A stretch of 64,000 bases of DNA from PALSA-693 sp963834725 (GCA_963834725.1 CAWICN010000001.1:5766001-5830000); one strand, 5' to 3'. Shown: positions 50,509-59,368, counted from the first letter of the stretch. Made by a program: numbers and translations. The notes: generated from the letters alone by a model not told the origin.

Positions 50509-52293
50509 TCAGCGCCGACGGGAGCGCGCCACTTCCTTGAGCTGGTCGATTTTGTCCCGGGCCAGGGTGGAGCCAATGGCAACCCGTCGTGGGGTGCCTT
50601 TGAGGAACGACTCGGCGAACTTCTTGGCCTCGTCGTAGTGGATCTTGGGCGGCAGGGGCGCCTCGTCGGCGTTGACTACCACGTCGAGGAGAGCCGGCCC
50701 GTCATAGGACAGCCATTCCTTCACTGCCGGTTCGAGGTCGGCCGGCTTGTCGATCCTGATCCCTCGTCCTCCGCAGGACTCGGCCCAGGGGGCGAAGTCC
50801 ATCTGGGTCGCGAAACGGACCCCGTGCTCGGGGTAGCCCAGTGCCATCTGCTCCCACAGGATCTGACCCAGCACACCGTTGTTGCAGATACAGACCTTGA
50901 TGGGCGCCTTATGCCATACGGCGGTGTGGAACTCGGCCATCAGCATGGCAAAGCCACCGTCACCGACGAAGGCGATGCTCTGGCGGCCGGGAAAGGTCAG
51001 GGCATGGCTGATGGCGTAGGGCAGCCCAGGGGCCATCGTGGCCAGGTTGCCTGACAGGTAGAACTCGCGATCGCCCCGGATGTGCCAGTGCCGCGCCGTC
51101 CAGGTGGCGATGGTGCCGGAGTCGCTGGAGAGGATGGCGTCCTCGTCGGCGTGCTTGTCGATAAGGCTGACCAGGTACTGAGGTTGGATGGGGTCGCGGG
51201 AAGGGCTCTCAAGGGCCCGCATCTCGGCGTCCCATCGCTTGCGACGCTCGGTGTACTTTTCGATGAATGACCGGTCGGACTTTCGCCCCAACAGCGGGAT
51301 GAGCAGCTCCAGGCTGTCCCTGGCATCGCCGACCAGCCCGGCCGACAGGGGTATGCGGTTGCCCAGTCGGGCCGGATCGAGCTCGATCTGAACGGCCTTG
51401 CGGTCGGTGGGTAGCCACCGGGTATAGGGGAAGTTGGTCCCGATGAGGAAGACGGTGTCGGCTTCGTCCATGGCGTCCTCGGACGAGGCTGATCCGAGGA
51501 GACCGAGTCCGCCCATGACGTACTCATGATCGTCGGGGATGACCATCTTCCCCGGCAGGGTCTTGATGATCGGCGACGCGAGCACCTCGGCAGCCTGCAG
51601 GACCTGCTGACGGGCGTTGCGGGCGCCGATCCCGACCAGCATTACGACCTTGCTCCCCGAGTTGAGAACGTCGGCCGCCTGTCGTAGAGCGTTATCGGAG
51701 GGGATGATCCGGGGTGAGGTGTACACGGCTGGCGCGATGTTCGGGGGACGGGCAGTATCGAGACCGCCTTCGTAGCCGCTGCTTTCCGGGTCGGCTTCCT
51801 GCATGTCAACAGGAAAGGTGAGGTGGGCGACGCCCTGCTGTGAGAGGGCACTGCGGACGGCGATGTCGGTCAGGGCCGGGATCGAGATAGGTGCGTGGAA
51901 GACTTGGTTGTACACACAGAGATCCATGAACACCTTGTCCAGCTCGACCTCCTGCTGGTACTGGGTGCCCAGCTGGGTGGTGGACTGCATGCCGGTGATG
52001 GCCAGCACCGGCACGTGATCGAGCTTGGCGTCATAGAGCCCGTTCATGAGATGGATGCCGCCGGGACCGGAGGTGGCCAGGCACACCCCGATGCGCCCGG
52101 TGGCCTTGGCATAGGCGGTTGCCATAAACGCGGCCGCCTCCTCGTGGTGGACCAGGATGAACCGCACGCGGTCCTGGTGGCGGCGCAATCCCTCCACGAT
52201 CCCGTTGATGCCGTCCCCGGGCAACCCGAATATGGTATCGACGCCCCAATCGATCAGCCGCTCTATCAGTAGCTCGGATGCAATCTTGGCCAT
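50509..52293 (-). CDS. pyruvate oxidase / quinone-dependent pyruvate dehydrogenase-like ThDP enzyme
   Basis: A 594-residue ThDP/FAD enzyme of the PoxB branch. VDTIFGLPGDGINGIVEGLR and FILVHHEEAAAFMATAYAKA (activating Glu) form the PYR domain; GVCLATSGPGGIHLMNGLYD is family typical; the centre has the FAD-type middle domain (VVMLVGIGARNARQQVLQAA, DTVFLIGTNFPYTRWLP). IAFVGDGGFAMLMAEFHTAV then CICNNGVLGQILWEQMALGY is the ThDP/Mg site. ATG 52293 follows AGGAGG. It would decarboxylate pyruvate to acetate with electrons to quinone. A decayed paralogue is at 35423. A tandem repeat array separates it from the FAD/Fe-S gene upstream. Confidence 0.87.
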   Translation of the reverse strand: MAKIASELLIERLIDWGVDTIFGLPGDGINGIVEGLRRHQDRVRFILVHHEEAAAFMATAYAKATGRIGVCLATSGPGGIHLMNGLYDAKLDHVPVLAITGMQSTTQLGTQYQQEVELDKVFMDLCVYNQVFHAPISIPALTDIAVRSALSQQGVAHLTFPVDMQEADPESSGYEGGLDTARPPNIAPAVYTSPRIIPSDNALRQAADVLNSGSKVVMLVGIGARNARQQVLQAAEVLASPIIKTLPGKMVIPDDHEYVMGGLGLLGSASSEDAMDEADTVFLIGTNFPYTRWLPTDRKAVQIELDPARLGNRIPLSAGLVGDARDSLELLIPLLGRKSDRSFIEKYTERRKRWDAEMRALESPSRDPIQPQYLVSLIDKHADEDAILSSDSGTIATWTARHWHIRGDREFYLSGNLATMAPGLPYAISHALTFPGRQSIAFVGDGGFAMLMAEFHTAVWHKAPIKVCICNNGVLGQILWEQMALGYPEHGVRFATQMDFAPWAESCGGRGIRIDKPADLEPAVKEWLSYDGPALLDVVVNADEAPLPPKIHYDEAKKFAESFLKGTPRRVAIGSTLARDKIDQLKEVARSRRR

Positions 52294-52314
52294 TGTCGCC
52301 TCCTGGTCTCCTTC

Positions 52315-52447
52315 CAATCGCTGTAATCAGGCCAATCAGGCCTATCGCTGTAATCAGGCCAATCGCTGTGATCAGGCCGCTCGCTGTGATCAGGCCGCTC
52401 GCTGTGATCAGGCCGATCGCTGTAGTGGGGCCGATCTCTGCAGTCAG
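52315..52447 (-). repeat. 18-bp tandem repeat array upstream of the PoxB-like gene
   Basis: Seven 18-base units of the form CGCTCGCTGTGATCAGGC (plus one half unit) run from 52315 to 52447: starts at 52315, 52342, 52360, 52378, 52396, 52414 and 52432, with the 9-base half unit at 52333. Most copies contain TGATCA or TAATCA. The array fills the whole spacer between the stop of the FAD/Fe-S gene and the ribosome site of the PoxB-like gene. Confidence 0.9.
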
Positions 52448-55400
52448 TGAGCTGCCGAACCGACATGGAGCCGGTCTTCGGGCTTGCCGAATCCCGGACC
52501 GGCGGGTCCCTGCCGCATGGCCAGGGTGATGACTTCGGCCAAATGGAGGGCTCGACGGTCGCTGTTGTGTTCGATCTGCGTGCGGCAGCTGAAGCCGTCA
52601 GTGAGGATGAGTGTGGTCGGGTCCGCGTCCCGGACCGCGGGCAGCAGCACGCGCTCGCCGGCCGCGATGGAGACCTCGTATTTCTCCCCCTTTTCGAAAC
52701 CGAAGCTGCCGGCCAGCCCGCAGCAGCCTGAGTCGGGGATCTCGACGTCCAGTCCCATCTTCTCTAGCAGGCCGGTGTCGGCGTCGAGACCCATGACCGC
52801 TTTGTGATGACAGTGTCCATGCAGCACCACTTTGCGCTGCAAGCGGGGCGGCTCCCAGCCCTTGGCGCGTGATGTAAGCAGTTCGGCCAAGGTGAAGGAC
52901 TGCTCCGACAGCCGACGGGCGTCGAGATCGTCGGCGATCAACTCCGGCAGTTCGTCGCGAAAAACCGCCAGGCAGCTGGGCTCGACCCCCACGAGCGGCA
53001 CGCCCGCCTGGATCAATGGGCGCAGCTCGTTGAGAGTGCGCCGCAGGAGCCGGCGGGCCAGGTCGAGCATGCCGTAGTCGTACAGGGGCCGCCCGCAGCA
53101 CAAGTCCTGGACCGGAACGATCGGCAGGAAGCCGGCGCTCTCCAACACCTCCACGGTGGCTTCCGCGGCTCGTGGGTGGAAGAAATTGTTGAAGGTGTCC
53201 GGCCACAGGATCACCGGATGGAGCGGTTGGGCCCCGGTCCCGGCCGAGAATGGCGAGGCATCCTCGCCGTTTACTGCGGCCCGGCCCACCTGGCTGCGGC
53301 CGGCGGAGTGCAGCTCCCCGAGGACGGTGGGCGGGAGCGGGTGGTTGGCCGACCACAGCCGATCGGGATGCGTGCGCTCGAACCAGGCCTTGAAGGTCTC
53401 CGCGGCGAACTTCGGTGTCGGACGGCGGGGGTCGACTCCGCCCATGCGCTTGATGAGACCTGACAAGCCGGGAGTAGCCATGATCGTGTTCACCGCCCGG
53501 GGAGCGTGGGCGCCCATCCGGGCCCACCAGTGGATAAGGCCCATCGAGTAAGCGGGCCGCGGTCGTAGGCGGCGCTGGTAGTGGTGGGACAGGAACTCGG
53601 CCTTGTAGGTGGCCATGTCGACGTTGACGGGGCAGTCGCTTTTGCATCCCTTGCACGACAAGCACAGGTCCAGGGCGTCGCGGACCTCGTCAGAGCGCCA
53701 TAGTTCTATTTCGGAATCGCGTCGCATCATCTCGTGCAGAATCCGGGAGCGGCCCCGGGTGCTGTGGCGCTCTTCCTGGGTGACCATGAAGCTTGGGCAC
53801 ATGGTCCCCCCGCCCAGGCGCCGGCACTTGCCGACCCCCACACAACGGCTGGCGGCATGAGCGAAGGTGCCCCCGTCCTTGGGATAGGCGAAGTGGGTCT
53901 TCACCTCGATGGGGGCGTAGCGGGGACCCAGGCGCAGATTGGAGGTGATCGGGTACGGGTCGACCACCTTGCCCGGGTTCATCTTGTTGTCAGGATCCCA
54001 GACCGCCTTAAACCGGCGGAACAGCTCCACCATCTCCGGTCCGTACATCTTCTCCAGCAGCTCAGCCCGGGACTGGCCGTCGCCATGCTCGCCTGACAGG
54101 GAACCGCCGTGGGACAGGACCAGGTCGGACGCCTCGTCGAGAAAGTTGCGCCATTTGCGCACCCCCTCGGCGGTGTGGGGATCCCAGTCGATGCGCGTAT
54201 GCACGCAACCCTGTCCGAAATGCCCGTACAGGGAGCAGGCGTACCCGTACCTGTTGAACAGGCCCCGCAGGTCGCGCAGGTATTCCGGCAGCTGCTCCGG
54301 GGGGACGGCGGAGTCCTCCCAGCCTTCGTAGGTGTCGGCACTGTCCGGGACGTAGGCGGTGGCACCGAGACCGGACTCGCGTACCTCCCAGATCTTCGCC
54401 TCTGCTTCCGGATCGTCGTAAAGCTTCTCGGCACAATAGCCATCCGCCTTGCGCAGGGTGGCCATGAACGCCTCGGCCCGGGCATCGGACTCGCCCTTGT
54501 CCGCCCCGCCGAACTCGGCCATCAGCCATCCGGAGCCGGCGGGCAGCAGCTTGAGCTCCTCGACATGTTTGCGGAGCTTCATGTTGTCGCCGATCAGTTC
54601 GGCGTCGAATCCCTCCAGCGCCACCGGGCGGTGCTCGCGGGCGGCCATGACCTGGGCCGCCGCCAGGTAGAGATCCTCGAAACCGACCACCACCAGCGAG
54701 CGCACGGGCGGGCTTTCCACCAGGTGCAGGGTCGCCTCGAGGACCGTCACGCAGGTGCCCTCGCTGCCCACCAGGGCGTAGGCCAGGTTGAAGCCGCGCT
54801 CCGGCAGCAGACCGTCCAGGTTGTATCCCGACACCCGGCGGGGGAAGGCCGGCGTCGACCGCCTGATCAGCTCGGCATAGCCGTCGCGGATGTCCCTGAG
54901 GTCCCGGTAGATCTGGGCCCGGCGGCCTCCGCCTGCCACGATCCTGTCCACTTCGGTCTCGTCAGTGGGGCCCACCGTCATCCGCAGTCCGTCGTAGGTG
55001 AGGATCTCCATCGCGGCCACGTTGTGCGCCATGCGCGGCCCGGCGCCGTAGAACTCCGACATGATCGAGTAGTTGCCGCACGAGTTGTTTCCGATCATGC
55101 CGCCGATCGTGCAGTTCTCGTGGGTCGACGGTGTCGGCCCGAAGGTGAGCCGCGGCGAGCCGGCCTCGCCGCGGTCTCGCAGGACGTCGAGCACCAGTCC
55201 GGGCTGGACCCGAGCCGTCCGGCCCGGGCGGTCGATCTCGAGCAGCTGGTGCAGGTGCTTGGAGAAGTCCATCACCACCGCGGCGTTGCAGCACTGGCCG
55301 GCCAGGCTGGTGCCACCCCCCCGCGACAGCACCGGCAGGCCGTGCCGGCGACAGGCGGCGACGGTCTCCACCACGTCGTCGACCGTGCGAGGAATCACCA

Positions 55401-55572
55401 CCCCGATCGGCAGCTGCCGGTAGCTGGAGCTGTCCGTCGAGTAAATGGCCCGGTCACCGTCGCCGAACCGGACCTCCCCGCCGATCCGCTCCCGCAGCTC
55501 GGCCGCCACCGCCAGAGCTTCCTCACCTTGGTTATCGCCATCGGCGTACTCGAGCATCGAAATCCCACGCAC
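52444..55572 (-). CDS. FAD-binding and Fe-S-binding oxidoreductase (GlcD-GlcF fusion / Dld type)
   Basis: A 1042-residue fusion. The N-terminal half is an FAD-linked oxidase: VLSRGGGTSLAGQCCNAAVV (PP-loop FAD motif), STHENCTIGGMIGNNSCGNY, ALVGSEGTCVTVLEATLHLV and GGSLSGEHGDGQSRAELLEK (active-site HGDG). The second half is a ferredoxin/heterodisulfide-reductase-like unit: CVGVGKCRRLGGGTMCPSF near 575, CLSCKGCKSDCP near 633, then two CCG motifs, VQDLCCGRPLYDYG near 820 and DSGCCGLAGSFGFEKGE near 950. Such proteins oxidise D-lactate, glycolate or related 2-hydroxyacids and feed the quinone pool. GTG 55572 has AGGAG at six bases. With the pyruvate oxidase downstream it suggests a lactate-to-acetate route. 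Confidence 0.92.
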   Translation of the reverse strand: MRGISMLEYADGDNQGEEALAVAAELRERIGGEVRFGDGDRAIYSTDSSSYRQLPIGVVIPRTVDDVVETVAACRRHGLPVLSRGGGTSLAGQCCNAAVVMDFSKHLHQLLEIDRPGRTARVQPGLVLDVLRDRGEAGSPRLTFGPTPSTHENCTIGGMIGNNSCGNYSIMSEFYGAGPRMAHNVAAMEILTYDGLRMTVGPTDETEVDRIVAGGGRRAQIYRDLRDIRDGYAELIRRSTPAFPRRVSGYNLDGLLPERGFNLAYALVGSEGTCVTVLEATLHLVESPPVRSLVVVGFEDLYLAAAQVMAAREHRPVALEGFDAELIGDNMKLRKHVEELKLLPAGSGWLMAEFGGADKGESDARAEAFMATLRKADGYCAEKLYDDPEAEAKIWEVRESGLGATAYVPDSADTYEGWEDSAVPPEQLPEYLRDLRGLFNRYGYACSLYGHFGQGCVHTRIDWDPHTAEGVRKWRNFLDEASDLVLSHGGSLSGEHGDGQSRAELLEKMYGPEMVELFRRFKAVWDPDNKMNPGKVVDPYPITSNLRLGPRYAPIEVKTHFAYPKDGGTFAHAASRCVGVGKCRRLGGGTMCPSFMVTQEERHSTRGRSRILHEMMRRDSEIELWRSDEVRDALDLCLSCKGCKSDCPVNVDMATYKAEFLSHHYQRRLRPRPAYSMGLIHWWARMGAHAPRAVNTIMATPGLSGLIKRMGGVDPRRPTPKFAAETFKAWFERTHPDRLWSANHPLPPTVLGELHSAGRSQVGRAAVNGEDASPFSAGTGAQPLHPVILWPDTFNNFFHPRAAEATVEVLESAGFLPIVPVQDLCCGRPLYDYGMLDLARRLLRRTLNELRPLIQAGVPLVGVEPSCLAVFRDELPELIADDLDARRLSEQSFTLAELLTSRAKGWEPPRLQRKVVLHGHCHHKAVMGLDADTGLLEKMGLDVEIPDSGCCGLAGSFGFEKGEKYEVSIAAGERVLLPAVRDADPTTLILTDGFSCRTQIEHNSDRRALHLAEVITLAMRQGPAGPGFGKPEDRLHVGSAAH

Positions 55573-55683
55573 GGAACGCTCCTACCCACATCCGTGCCTC
55601 GAATACGGCCCGAAGGCAGAAAATGTCGTGACCCGTCACGAAGGGACGCTGGTTGGAGCGGGACGAGCCGGCGACCGTTTCGC

Positions 55684-55805
55684 TCAGCCTGACAGGGCGT
55701 TGATCGGCTGACCCTTGGACATTTGCGAGCGGCCCTCGATGCCGGCGGTTTGGGCCAGCTCGTAGAGTTCGTCTTTGGTCTGGTCGACGAGCGTGCCGAG
55801 CCGAC
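55684..55805 (-). pseudogene. detached Ku C-terminal module (frameshift)
   Basis: Directly after the Ku stop, in a different frame, the minus strand reads SRLGTLVDQTKDELYELAQT, then AGIEGRSQMSKGQPINALSG and TGA at 55684. The pattern LYExAxxxGIxGRSxMSK is the Rho-N/SAP-like module that ends many actinobacterial Ku proteins. It has no start of its own, so the simplest reading is that Ku originally ran through it and a small indel near 55805 now ends Ku early. The same module ends the proteins at 58795 and 59369. Confidence 0.6.
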
Positions 55806-56852
55806 TTAAGCGCTCTTGCGGGGTTGGGCCTTGCGGCGTGGTGTGCTGCCCTTCTTCGGCCTCTGCGCTTCTTCGCCGGTCTGCTTCGATCGGTTTCGGC
55901 CCGACGTCTTGGGCTTGTCGGAGTCGGCGTCTGTCTCCTCAGCGAGGTCGCGAGCGACCTCTCTGTCCTCAGCGAGGTCGCGAGCGACCTCTCTGTCCCC
56001 GTCTGTATCGTCTCCGACCTCGCTCGCGGCCTTCTCCAGCTCCCGCAGCTTGCTCACCCGGGACCCGCCCGCTTTACTCGCCGCCTTGAGGCTGGCCTCG
56101 AGGGCAGCCATCAGATCGACGACGCGGCCCTCTTCGGCCGGGGACTCCGCCACGACGATGTGCTTACCTTCCGCTTGCCGCTCGATCAACGCCTTCACCT
56201 GGTTGGTGTACGTGTCCTTGTAGCGGCCGGCATCCCAGTCGGACCCCAGGGCGTCAATGATCTGGACGGCCAACTGCCGCTCCTTCGGCGCTGGCGTGGA
56301 CCGTCGCGACGGCAGGCCGTCGACGTCGCCTTTGGCCACAATTTCGTCGGCGAAGTACATCGTCGACATGGCCAAGGCCCCGTCCCGGGGGCGGACGGCT
56401 GCCAGATACTGCTTGTTGCGCATGACCACCATTCCAATGCCGGCCCGCTGGCGGTCCTCCATGGCCTGTAACAGGAGGCTGTACGGCCGCTGGGCCGATT
56501 CACCGTCGGGCCCCAGCCAGTAGGTCCGGTTGTAGTACACCGGATCGATCTCTGACAGATCGACGAAGTCGGAGATCTCGATGCTCTTGGTGGTCCGGGG
56601 CTGCAGCTCGTTGAGGTCGTCCGGATCGACCGTCACAAGTCGACCCTTAGCCAGCTCGTAGCCGAGCTCGATGTCCTTGGTGGCCACCTCCTGGCCGGAC
56701 CGCTCGGAGACCTTCTCGTAGCGGATGCGGGATCCCGTCCCCTTCTCGACCTGATGAAAATGCACGGTGTGCTCCCGCACCGCGGTGTATACCTTGACCG
56801 GCACGTTGACCAGCCCGAAGCTGATGGAGCCCGACCAGATTGCTCGTGGCAT
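55806..56852 (-). CDS. ku: Ku protein, non-homologous end joining
   Basis: A 348-residue bacterial Ku. MPRAIWSGSISFGLVNVPVK, then VYTAVREHTVHFHQVEKGTG and RIRYEKVSERSGQEVATKDI are the canonical opening; VYYNRTYWLGPDGESAQRPY and ALSTMYFADEIV-type strands form the DNA-encircling barrel; WDAGRYKDTYTNQVKALIER is the conserved core end. A long charged tail follows, with a doubled DREVARDLAE from a 30-base tandem repeat and a Lys/Arg-rich end that may bind DNA. Ku homodimers hold double-strand ends for LigD, which is not in this window. Start is ATG 56852. Confidence 0.95.
   Translation of the reverse strand: MPRAIWSGSISFGLVNVPVKVYTAVREHTVHFHQVEKGTGSRIRYEKVSERSGQEVATKDIELGYELAKGRLVTVDPDDLNELQPRTTKSIEISDFVDLSEIDPVYYNRTYWLGPDGESAQRPYSLLLQAMEDRQRAGIGMVVMRNKQYLAAVRPRDGALAMSTMYFADEIVAKGDVDGLPSRRSTPAPKERQLAVQIIDALGSDWDAGRYKDTYTNQVKALIERQAEGKHIVVAESPAEEGRVVDLMAALEASLKAASKAGGSRVSKLRELEKAASEVGDDTDGDREVARDLAEDREVARDLAEETDADSDKPKTSGRNRSKQTGEEAQRPKKGSTPRRKAQPRKSA
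55938..55997 (-). repeat. 30-bp perfect tandem duplication in ku
   Basis: Two identical 30-base units (55938-55967 and 55968-55997) encode DREVARDLAE twice. Each unit contains GAGGTCGC-GA-GCGACCTC, an 8-base inverted repeat. The duplication keeps the frame and looks recent because the copies are identical. Confidence 0.9.
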
Positions 56853-56900
56853 GTCGGTGATCTACCCAGCTACAACCCTGAAGTGCACGGTCGGACCGGA

Positions 56901-57525
56901 TCATCGTTCAGTGGCCTTCGTTTCGGGTCGATGCATCAGCTCAGCCGCGGCCGTGAGAGTATCGATCAATCCCTGCCTGGCCTTCTCGCGGGCCGCCTGA
57001 TCGGGAATCCGCAAGATCATGGACGGGTGTGCCGTCACCAGCACATACGGTGCCAATCCGGTGTTCTCCATGGCCTTCCCTGCATGCTGGGTTAGCCGAA
57101 ATGACCAACCGAGCAAGGTCTGGGCAGCCGTGGCACCCAACAGGATGACCACCTCCGGCTTGACCAACGCCATCTCCTTCTCCAGCCACGGCCGGCACGT
57201 GAGAACTTCTTCTCGGTTGGGCTTGTCGTGGATCCGTCGTTTGCCGCGAGGCTTCCATTTGAAGTGCTTGACGGCATTGGTGACATAGATCTGGTCGCGG
57301 TCGAGCCCGGCTGCCAGCAGTGCCGCATCGAGCTCGCTGTCCAGCCGGTCCAACGAACGGTCGGCCTGCGACATCTTCCTGGTCGCCGGGTTGCTCCCCA
57401 ACCAGCATCAGTCGTGCCTGACGTGGCCCCTCGCCGAACACCGTCTGGGTGCCGAGCTTCCACAGATCACACGCCTGGCAGCCGGCCGCGGCATCCCGCA
57501 GCTTCCGCAAGCCATCAGTGCTCAC
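56901..57525 (-). pseudogene. udgX: UdgX-type uracil-DNA glycosylase with one frameshift
   Basis: GTG 57525 begins a Fe-S uracil-DNA glycosylase: AAAGCQACDLWKLGTQTVFG (two cluster Cys), RLMLVGEQPGDQEDVAGRPF then VGPAG. Near 57348 the frame shifts; the rest continues as LDSELDAALLAAGLDRDQIY, VTNAVKHFKWKPRGKRRIHD, VLTCRPWLEKEMALVKPEVV and VLVTAHPSMILRI. The KRRIH loop is diagnostic for UdgX, in which that His forms a covalent bond with the uracil site. An indel of a few bases at VGPAG has removed the expected RLL. If the indel is real the gene is dead; otherwise it is a normal UdgX of about 205 residues. It lies beside Ku, a repair context. Confidence 0.85.
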
Positions 57526-57576
57526 TTGACGCCCGACCCGAACCGGACGCCATGCCCCCTGGCGTTTCTACTTAGT

Positions 57577-57623
57577 GGGGATACCAATGGCGGACTGAGA
57601 GGGGATACCACTGGCGGGCAGAG
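57577..57623. repeat. 24-bp imperfect direct repeat
   Basis: GGGGATACCAATGGCGGACT followed by GAGA (57577-57600) is repeated immediately as GGGGATACCACTGGCGGGCA followed by GAG (57601-57623), with a few mismatches. It lies between the UdgX start and the end of the F420 enzyme, just outside both genes. Its role is unknown. Confidence 0.7.
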
Positions 57624-57627
57624 CGGT

Positions 57628-58599
57628 TTACCCATCGTGGGCAGCCAGTGCCGGCAGGAGCTCCTGCTCGGCCCAATGGATGAACTCTCGCTGGTGGTCT
57701 CCGCCCCCAATCTGGCAGAGGGCGACATGAGTAAACCCGGCCCGGGCAAAGGCGTCGAGCGCCTTCTCGACCTCGCGGACGGACGAACCGCAGGGAATCG
57801 AGCGGGTGATGTCTTCCGGCCGGACGTAGCTTGACACAGCCTCGAACGCGCTCGTGCTTGGGAGTTCGGAGTTCACCTTCCAGCCGCCACCGAACCAGCC
57901 GAAAAGCGTAAGGGCTCGCTTCACCGCTGCGTCGCGGTCCTGGTCGTAGCAAACGGGCAGCTGGCCCACGCGGGGCTTACTCCCGCCGCCACCCGCGTCA
58001 AAAGCTTCGACGATAGAGGGATCGGGCTCGACTGCGATCAAACAATCCGCGTATTGACCTGCGAGGCGACTCGACTGCGGACCCGAAGCCGCCACCCCCA
58101 GACGGGGAGGCTGCTCGGGCAGATCCCATAGCTTCGCCGAATCTACGTGAAAGAACTTCCCTTGATAGTTGACGTACCCGCCCTGCCACAGCGCCCGGAT
58201 GATGTCAAGGGCCTCGGCCAGCATGAGGTGACGAATGTTGACGGGCGGCCACCCGCCGCCTGTGACGTGCTCATTGAGGTTCTCTCCCGCCCCCACTCCC
58301 AGGGTGAAGCGGTCGTCGGCCAGCAATGCCATCGTCGCCGCTTTTTGGGCGACCACGACCGGATGGTAACGCTTGATCGGACAGGTCACGTAGGTCATCA
58401 ACTCGATGCGCTCCGTCGCCTGCGCGACAGCACCGAGCACCGCCCATGCGTATGGCGAATGACCCATGGCCTCCACCCACGGGAAATAGTGGTCAGAGAT
58501 GACTGCGAACTCGAATCCCGCGGATTCCGCCGCCTGGGCATCCGCGACCAGTGCTTTGGGGCCGGCCTGCTCGCACATCAGCGTGTAGCCAATAGACAT
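57628..58599 (-). CDS. F420-dependent LLM oxidoreductase (FGD-like)
   Basis: A 323-residue luciferase-like enzyme, paralogue of the one at 42667. SIGYTLMCEQAGPKALVADA opens the barrel; FEFAVISDHYFPWVEAMGHS has the SDHxxPW F420 signature; MTYVTCPIKRYHPVVVAQKA, FTLGVGAGENLNEHVTGGGW and LGVAASGPQSSRLAGQYADC follow. It ends FTHVALCQIGGGDHQREFIH then WAEQELLP. ATG 58599 is chosen; GTG 58602 directly precedes it, and CCGGAG lies just upstream. The physiological substrate is unknown. Confidence 0.9.
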   Translation of the reverse strand: MSIGYTLMCEQAGPKALVADAQAAESAGFEFAVISDHYFPWVEAMGHSPYAWAVLGAVAQATERIELMTYVTCPIKRYHPVVVAQKAATMALLADDRFTLGVGAGENLNEHVTGGGWPPVNIRHLMLAEALDIIRALWQGGYVNYQGKFFHVDSAKLWDLPEQPPRLGVAASGPQSSRLAGQYADCLIAVEPDPSIVEAFDAGGGGSKPRVGQLPVCYDQDRDAAVKRALTLFGWFGGGWKVNSELPSTSAFEAVSSYVRPEDITRSIPCGSSVREVEKALDAFARAGFTHVALCQIGGGDHQREFIHWAEQELLPALAAHDG

Positions 58600-58794
58600 C
58601 ACGCTCCGGGCTTACCCAGACGCCCCCCGGCGAAACATGGGGTGCCGGAGGTTGGGTTGCTACGCCACCCTCTACGAGCAGGCGAAGGATCGACTGGCCA
58701 CCAGCGGCGCGATGTTGGGCGGGTCGCCCCGGATGGGTAGGTAACGAGCGTAAGGAGTAGTGCGCGGAGACTCCGGGCGAGAGGAGGAACAACC

Positions 58795-59064
58795 TTGGCG
58801 ACGAGGAAGCAGGTGCAGGCGGCCAAGCAGAATGTGCGCAAGGCTCGTGCCGGGGCCACGAAGAAGCGGTCGATCGCTCATATGCCGGCCGCGACCCGAT
58901 CGGCGCTCGGCAAGCAGGGCGCGGCAGTGGCACAGCGCAAACGAACGGGTGCCTCGTCCCCGAAGACCCGCCAGGAGCTCTACGACGAGGCGAAACGCCG
59001 GAACATCCCGGGCCGGTCCAGGATGGGGCGAGACGAGCTGGCCCGGGTCCTCGGACAGGGCTAG
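58795..59064 (+). CDS. small basic protein with Rho-N/SAP-like C-terminus
   Basis: An 89-residue very basic protein from TTG 58795, preceded by GAGGAGG. MATRKQVQAAKQNVRKARAG is a charged helix, followed by KKRSIAHMPAATRSALGKQG. The C-terminus TRQELYDEAKRRNIPGRSRM then GRDELARVLGQG is the LYDxAKRRxIxGRSxM module, also found after Ku and in the next gene. Rho-N/SAP-type modules bind nucleic acid in other proteins, so a DNA-associated role is likely. It is monocistronic on the plus strand. Confidence 0.75.
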   Translation: MATRKQVQAAKQNVRKARAGATKKRSIAHMPAATRSALGKQGAAVAQRKRTGASSPKTRQELYDEAKRRNIPGRSRMGRDELARVLGQG

Positions 59065-59368
59065 ACGACGGCTCTGAGGCACCTCATGAAGGTTGCCCAC
59101 ACCCGGTTCGGCGATCGCGATCGGGGGTATCGCTCAGGGTGAACCCCAAAACATGCAGGAGGAAGAGATGGCCCCTACGGGTTGGCTCTCCCCGTCCCCA
59201 CGCACCTGACACGCCACCAGGCAACAGGGTCGTGGTACCCATAGCCGCCGTCTTCGACCGAGGGCGCGACGCACTGCCGCACGGGTAGGCCTCGCCGCCC
59301 ACCGGACCGGCGGGCCGGCGGGGTTAGATGGGGCTCAGTTCGGTTGGCACTTGCAGAGAGGAGATGGA
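59065..59368 (+). other. gene-free spacer
   Basis: About 300 bases between the two small basic genes. I see no gene longer than a dozen codons, no terminator hairpin with a T run and no repeat. The promoter for the next gene must lie here; no -10/-35 pair stands out. Confidence 0.4.

Noticed and set aside
52315..52447. CRISPR array
   Set aside because: The 18-bp units are contiguous with no unique spacers and no cas genes are nearby.
54109..55692. 527-codon plus-strand frame opposite the FAD/Fe-S gene
   Set aside because: Antisense shadow; its translation is a low-information His/Gln/Gly-rich string and it lacks a ribosome site.
57522..57749. 75-codon minus-strand frame spanning the direct repeat at 57577
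   Set aside because: It overlaps the C-terminus of the F420 enzyme in another frame and has no coding character.
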